DNA from: Clostridium thermarum
GTDB lineage: Bacteria > Bacillota > Clostridia > Clostridiales > Clostridiaceae
DNA: 64,000 bases
Assembly: GCF_006351925.1 (NCBI RefSeq)
Contig: NZ_CP040924.1
Location: 800,501 to 864,500 of the forward strand
Direction: 5' to 3'
Shown: one piece after another, positions 60,292 to 64,000 of the stretch
Position numbering within the stretch: position 1 is the stretch's first letter
Layout: the number at the start of each line of letters is the position of its first letter
The notes under the pieces: model-generated
Told to the model about the DNA's origin: nothing
Database searches by the model: none
Seen by the model: only the letters and a program-made list of their open reading frames with translations
Made by a program: the position numbers and the translations under genes

Positions 60292-60492
60292 CACTTTCTT
60301 TTGAAAAAAATGTACTAGATTTAAGACAATAATCGAAAACTATAAACTGATATACATGTTTTTGTATTTTGATATATGATTTAACTTGTAATAAGTTTAA
60401 ATATACCTTATAATATAATTAAAGAATACTAATTATTAATCAATATGATGTAAAGGCTTAATAAGTTTTAATAATAAAGGGAGATGAGTTTT

Positions 60493-61086
60493 ATGGAAAG
60501 ACCAAAATTCAATATGGACTATATTAGACAACTTGCCAAGTCCGTGTCAGAAAATAATTTGGTTCCATATGAAGACTTGCCTAAATATGACTTTTTTTTA
60601 TCACAAGTTATCGATTATTTGAACGATAAGTTTTCAGAAGAAAAGTATACTAGCAATATTGTACAAAATTATATAAAAAGTGAAGTGATATCAAAACCTG
60701 AGGATGGAAAAAAGAGAGGTTACACAAAATTACATCTGGCTCAAATGGTTTTATTAAGTTACATGAGACCTGTACTAACTACTGAAGAAATTAAAAAGGT
60801 CTTTCGACTTGCTTTTAACGAAATCAATGATAGGACCGATGATATAATTTCGTGGGAAGATGCATACAAAATATTTTCAGAAATCCAGGACCACAGTTTC
60901 GATGAATTTTTGAATGCAGATTACTTTAATGAAACCAAGTTACATGAATTCATAAAAGAAAATAATTTGACAGAGGACGAAGAAGAACGGATATTGGTCT
61001 TCCTTGTAGTTATGATCCTGATAGCTCAAGCAAGTGCTATCAAGAAATTGGTTCAAAAAATAGTAGCAGAATATAAAGCAGAGTAA
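60493..61086 (+). CDS. DUF1836 protein, possible DNA-binding
   Basis: A 197-residue protein with the DUF1836 signature: MERPKFNMDYIRQLAKSVSE, then FLSQVIDYLNDKF, YTSNIVQNYIKSEVISKPED and KKRGYTKLHLAQMVLLSYMR followed by PVLTTEEIKKVFRLAFNEI. The middle resembles a MerR-like helix-turn-helix (TSNIVQNYIK), so a regulatory role is possible. The remainder is helical; the C-terminus contains a hydrophobic ILVFLVVMILIAQASAI run. AAGGGAG fits ATG 60493; ATG 60484 is adjacent to it. Confidence 0.8.
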   Translation: MERPKFNMDYIRQLAKSVSENNLVPYEDLPKYDFFLSQVIDYLNDKFSEEKYTSNIVQNYIKSEVISKPEDGKKRGYTKLHLAQMVLLSYMRPVLTTEEIKKVFRLAFNEINDRTDDIISWEDAYKIFSEIQDHSFDEFLNADYFNETKLHEFIKENNLTEDEEERILVFLVVMILIAQASAIKKLVQKIVAEYKAE

Positions 61087-61115
61087 GAAATCGGGGAGTG
61101 AATCCCCGATTTCTT
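61085..61115 (+). terminator. terminator of the DUF1836 gene
   Basis: AAGAAATCGGGGA-GTGAA-TCCCCGATTTCTT overlaps the stop codon; the T-tail is poor. Confidence 0.8.
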
Positions 61116-61123
61116 GTGCTTTA

Positions 61124-61219
61124 TTAGCAACTATCATCATCCGTAATTACCTCAAAGGAACTTCCGAAAAATCCTTTAGTGCAGATGATTTTAGCATCAT
61201 TAAAATTCAGTGTTCTTAG
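61124..61219 (-). pseudogene. possible 3' remnant of a small gene
   Basis: On the minus strand a frame reads LNFNDAKIICTKGFFGSS and then FEVITDDDSC before a TAA at 61124-61126. It looks like coding sequence, but its upstream end runs into the dispersed repeat at 61208-61250 and has no start codon, so at most the 3' end of a gene survives. I do not recognise the family. Confidence 0.25.
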
Positions 61220-61250
61220 TGTCCTCCGTTTTTTCCGTGTTTAATTTTAT
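61208..61250 (-). repeat. dispersed 'ACACGGA' repeat, copy 2
   Basis: On the minus strand it reads ATAAAATTAAACACGGAAAA and continues AACGGAGGACACTAAGAACA. It is a diverged, inverted copy of the sequence at 35653-35699. Confidence 0.55.
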
Positions 61251-61354
61251 TTTGTTTCGATTATAAAAGAGAGGTATACTATTATTATCTTAAATTATTG
61301 AGAACTTATAAGATTCAGATGAAGCAAAATAATAACTAAAAAGGTTGATTTAAA

Positions 61355-63736
61355 ATGACAAATTCAAACGAAATAAGAATATCCGTCAGAAATCTGGTGG
61401 AATTTATCTTAAGAGGCGGCAATTTGGATACCAGGTTTATGACATCAGGCAGAGCAGTTGAAGGAACAAGGCTTCATCAAAAGCTTCAGAAATTGAATAA
61501 GAAAAAGTTTAGTGAAATAGGTTGGGAATATCTTGCAGAGGCAGCTCTTGTTTATAAGTTTCAGCAAAAGGGAATAACTTTTAGTGTAGAAGGAAGAGCT
61601 GACGGTATAATATTGCCCGGAAAAGACGATGATAACAGCAATGTGGTTATTGATGAGATAAAAACTACCACACAGAAATTAGAACATATTGATGAAGAGT
61701 ATAATACGCTTCATTGGGCCCAGGCTAAGTGTTATGCATATATCTATGCCTTACAAAATGAAAAGTCAGATATGGATGTTCAATTGACCTACTGTGATGT
61801 GGAAAATGAAGACATAAAGGTATTTGTCAAGACCTATAGCCGGGAAGAATTAGAAGATTTTTTCTTGAGTCTGATAGATAAATACTATAAGTGGGCCAGA
61901 ATGTCAGAAGACTGGATTTTGCTAAGGAATAAGTCAATTAAGGGGCTTAAATTTCCATTTGAAAGCTACAGGAAAGGTCAGCGGGAGTTAGCTGTTTCTG
62001 TGTATAAGACCATAGCTGAGGGAAAAAGAATATTTGTACAGGCACCAACGGGAATAGGGAAAACTGTTTCCACAATCTTCCCTGCGGTAAAGTCAATGGC
62101 AGAAGGCCATGTATCCAAAATATTTTATTTAACTGCAAAGACCATAACCAGGCAGGTGGCAGAGGAAGCTGTGAAGAAGATGAGGGATGGGCAATTGGCG
62201 CTTAAGACTGTGACCTTGACAGCAAAGGAGAAAATATGCTTCAGTAAGGGATCAGTCTGCAATCCGGAACAGTGCATCTATGCAAAAGGACACTTTGACA
62301 GGGTCAACGATGCTATCGAAGATATAATTACAGCTGAAGATGAATTGACCAGAGAAAAGATAGAAAGTTACGCCCTTAAGCACAAAATTTGTCCCTTCGA
62401 ATTTTCTTTGGATTTAACCTTGTGGTGTGACTGCGTTATTTGCGACTATAATTATGTCTTTGATCCAAGAGTGAGTTTAAAAAGATTTTTTGAGACTAAA
62501 GGGGATTATGCTTTTTTGATTGATGAAGCTCATAATTTAGTGGATAGAGCCAGAGAGATGTATTCTGCCAAACTTTCCAAGTCCCCCTTTCTAAAATTGA
62601 AAAAAATAATGAAGGAAGTTGAAGGGAGTATTTCAAGGACTTTAGGGAAACTTAATACTTATATGCTTTCTTTAAAAAAGTCCTTGGATAGAGAAGGGTT
62701 TTTGGTTCAAAAGGACCTGCCTGAGGATATGTATCCGCTTTTAAGAAAACTTGTTAAGGTGTCAGAAGACTGGCTAGCAGCCAATGAAGGAAAGGAAGGC
62801 CACGAAGACCTGCTTCAACTGTACTTTGATGTGTTGGCCTTTATAAGGGTTTGGGAACTATATGATGATAACTATCTTACCTACGTAGAGGATAGTGGTA
62901 ATGATGTCACAATAAAGCTCTTCTGTATGCATCCGGGAAAACTCATAAATGAGCATCTGGACAAAGGAAGGGCAGCAGTGTTATTTTCTGCAACACTGAC
63001 TCCTATGTCATATTTCAAGGACATACTTGGAGGGAAGGAAAATGACTATGTAATAAAACTTCCTTCGCCCTTTCCACAGGAAAATCAGTGCCTGCTGATC
63101 GCCGATACAGTTTCCACCAGGTATAGACATCGTGAGAACACCTTTGATATTATAGTTGAATACGTATTTAGGATGATAAAAGCCAAGCTGGGGAATTATA
63201 TGATTTTCTTTCCTTCATACAAATATATGACAGATACCTTCAACCGTTTTGTTCAAAAATATAGTGACATAAAGGTTATAATGCAACAAGGTGAGATGGA
63301 TGAGAATGAACGAGATGAATTCCTTAAGGCCTTTTCAGACAATCCCCAGGAAAGCTTAGTCGCCTTCGTAGTTTTAGGAGGTATTTTTTCAGAAGGCATA
63401 GATTTAAAGGGCGACAGACTGATAGGTACCGCTATAGTAGGTGTAGGGCTTCCGCAGCTCTGCTTAGAAAGAAATATTATCAAGGACTATTTTGATGAAG
63501 TCAATGATATGGGCTATGATTATGCTTATACCTATCCTGGCATGAACAAGGTACTCCAAGCAGCCGGGAGGGTAATCAGATCAGCAGAGGACAGAGGGGT
63601 CGTCCTGTTGATAGATGACCGATTTACATCTTACCAATACAGGCCGCTTTTTCCTGAACATTGGAAACACGCCAGAATAGTAAGAAATACTGAAAATTTT
63701 GCGTTGATGCTGAAAGAGTTTTGGGAGGTTGAATGA
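61355..63736 (+). CDS. PD-(D/E)XK nuclease - XPD/DinG-type helicase fusion
   Basis: A 793-residue protein. The N-terminal about 190 residues form a RecB/Cas4-like nuclease domain: GRADGIILPG near residue 78, DEIKTTTQKLE (about 98-108) and WAQAKCYAYIYALQ. The helicase has QAPTGIGKTV (Walker A, about 227-236), LIDEAHNLVDRA (DEAH, about 387-398), VLFSATLTPMSYFKD and QAAGRVIRSAEDRG (motif VI, about 732). Between Walker A and B are Cys residues (CFSKGSVCNPEQC, about 294-306, and CPFEF near 347) like the Fe-S cluster domain of XPD. Such fused proteins are common in Firmicutes and presumed to act in DNA repair; a specific role has not been assigned. GC is typical of the window. Confidence 0.9.
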   Translation: MTNSNEIRISVRNLVEFILRGGNLDTRFMTSGRAVEGTRLHQKLQKLNKKKFSEIGWEYLAEAALVYKFQQKGITFSVEGRADGIILPGKDDDNSNVVIDEIKTTTQKLEHIDEEYNTLHWAQAKCYAYIYALQNEKSDMDVQLTYCDVENEDIKVFVKTYSREELEDFFLSLIDKYYKWARMSEDWILLRNKSIKGLKFPFESYRKGQRELAVSVYKTIAEGKRIFVQAPTGIGKTVSTIFPAVKSMAEGHVSKIFYLTAKTITRQVAEEAVKKMRDGQLALKTVTLTAKEKICFSKGSVCNPEQCIYAKGHFDRVNDAIEDIITAEDELTREKIESYALKHKICPFEFSLDLTLWCDCVICDYNYVFDPRVSLKRFFETKGDYAFLIDEAHNLVDRAREMYSAKLSKSPFLKLKKIMKEVEGSISRTLGKLNTYMLSLKKSLDREGFLVQKDLPEDMYPLLRKLVKVSEDWLAANEGKEGHEDLLQLYFDVLAFIRVWELYDDNYLTYVEDSGNDVTIKLFCMHPGKLINEHLDKGRAAVLFSATLTPMSYFKDILGGKENDYVIKLPSPFPQENQCLLIADTVSTRYRHRENTFDIIVEYVFRMIKAKLGNYMIFFPSYKYMTDTFNRFVQKYSDIKVIMQQGEMDENERDEFLKAFSDNPQESLVAFVVLGGIFSEGIDLKGDRLIGTAIVGVGLPQLCLERNIIKDYFDEVNDMGYDYAYTYPGMNKVLQAAGRVIRSAEDRGVVLLIDDRFTSYQYRPLFPEHWKHARIVRNTENFALMLKEFWEVE

Positions 63737-63772
63737 TTAATATAAAGCTTTGCAGTAACTTGGGAGGTCAAG

Positions 63773-64000
63773 ATGAAAGCTAAGGGTTTTAAAGCAGTAT
63801 TTGCCAGAATAGTGTCAGTGTTTTTGACAGTTCAATTATTTAATATAGGAGTATTTGCAAAAGAGGATGATGTTACCCAAAAGCCAGATTCTGCAAATAA
63901 GGAAGAAAAAGTAGTGTATTTAACCTTTGACGATGGTCCGATACCGGGAATTACAGATAAAATCCTTGATGTGCTTGCAGAGCATGAAGTAAAGGCCACC
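63773..64000 (+). CDS. polysaccharide deacetylase, N-terminal part
   Basis: Truncated by the window end: 76 residues. A signal peptide (AVFARIVSVFLTVQLFNIGV) is followed by a short linker and the start of a NodB domain, VVYLTFDDGPIPGITDKILD, with the motif TFDDGP and its catalytic/metal Asp pair. Such enzymes deacetylate peptidoglycan N-acetyl groups. GGGAGGT is five bases upstream of ATG 63773; the gene begins 36 bases after the helicase. Confidence 0.88.
   Translation, partial: MKAKGFKAVFARIVSVFLTVQLFNIGVFAKEDDVTQKPDSANKEEKVVYLTFDDGPIPGITDKILDVLAEHEVKAT

Noticed and set aside
63253..63483. Minus-strand frame opposite the helicase 3' end
   Set aside because: Entirely antisense to conserved helicase motifs, no start signal.
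1..64000. CRISPR arrays, tRNA/rRNA genes, complete transposons or prophage
   Set aside because: None seen: no regularly spaced repeats, no cloverleaf with CCA-type end, no transposase or integrase reading frame.

Overview
The window reads as chromosome of a low-GC, strictly anaerobic, endospore-forming member of the Clostridia. The grounds are an Rnf-type ferredoxin:NAD+ oxidoreductase operon, a class III (oxygen-sensitive) ribonucleotide reductase, clostridial ferredoxin, sporulation genes (spmA, spmB, a coat-like protein), AbrB with a Spo0A box, T-box and TPP riboswitches, and the tatD-yabE-rnmV-ksgA and trmN6-rsmI...abrB neighbourhoods also known from Bacillus. No intact mobile element, CRISPR array, tRNA or rRNA was seen. 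Most of the window is ordinary core genome.

Layout. 1-1.8 kb: end of a glycine-cleavage operon (gcvPB, lpdA). 1.8-5.9 kb: rnfDGEAB behind two Rex-like operators; rnfC, normally first, is absent. 5.9-10 kb: a small Cys-rich membrane protein and T-box-controlled ileS. 10-18.5 kb: spore coat-like protein, lone ATP-cone protein, LacI/CcpA-like regulator, a decaying secreted-protein gene, YgjP-like peptidase, small proteins, spmAB, an ABC exporter. 18.6-27.4 kb: Xaa-Pro aminopeptidase, SagB-like oxidoreductase, T-box-controlled metG, OFA-type transporter, short isoprenyl transferase, DUF4914 P-loop protein. 27.8-35.6 kb: SWIM-SNF2 helicase, hemerythrin protein, a possible structured RNA, Crp-type regulator, DUF445 protein, an orphan T-box 3' end, cold-shock protein. 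35.9-43.6 kb: tatD-yabE-rnmV-ksgA, clostridial proteins of unknown function, Mrp ATPase and ferredoxin. 43.7-46.5 kb (minus): DUF3048 protein, ECF S component, a 58-residue protein, TPP riboswitch and thiT. 46.7-49.4 kb: nrdDG behind an NrdR box. 49.5-58.8 kb: class B PBP, asnS, a His-rich permease pair, PTS IIA, trmN6, rsmI, NlpC/P60 hydrolase, abrB. 59-64 kb: DUF624 and DUF1836 proteins, a nuclease-helicase fusion, start of a polysaccharide deacetylase.

The most informative signals are regulatory or relict. Two T-box leaders align so well that their specifier codons (AUC before ileS, AUG before metG) can be read directly, while a third T-box has lost its specifier domain and its gene. Rex-like boxes precede rnf, an NrdR box sits just downstream of the nrdD promoter, and a 0A box lies just downstream of the abrB promoter. 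The Rnf operon has a divergent RnfD and no rnfC beside it. Two families of short dispersed repeats and several gene remnants mark sites of past rearrangement. No wholly new multi-gene system could be demonstrated; the nearest candidates are the divergent Rnf locus and the structured-RNA candidate at 32.1-32.2 kb.
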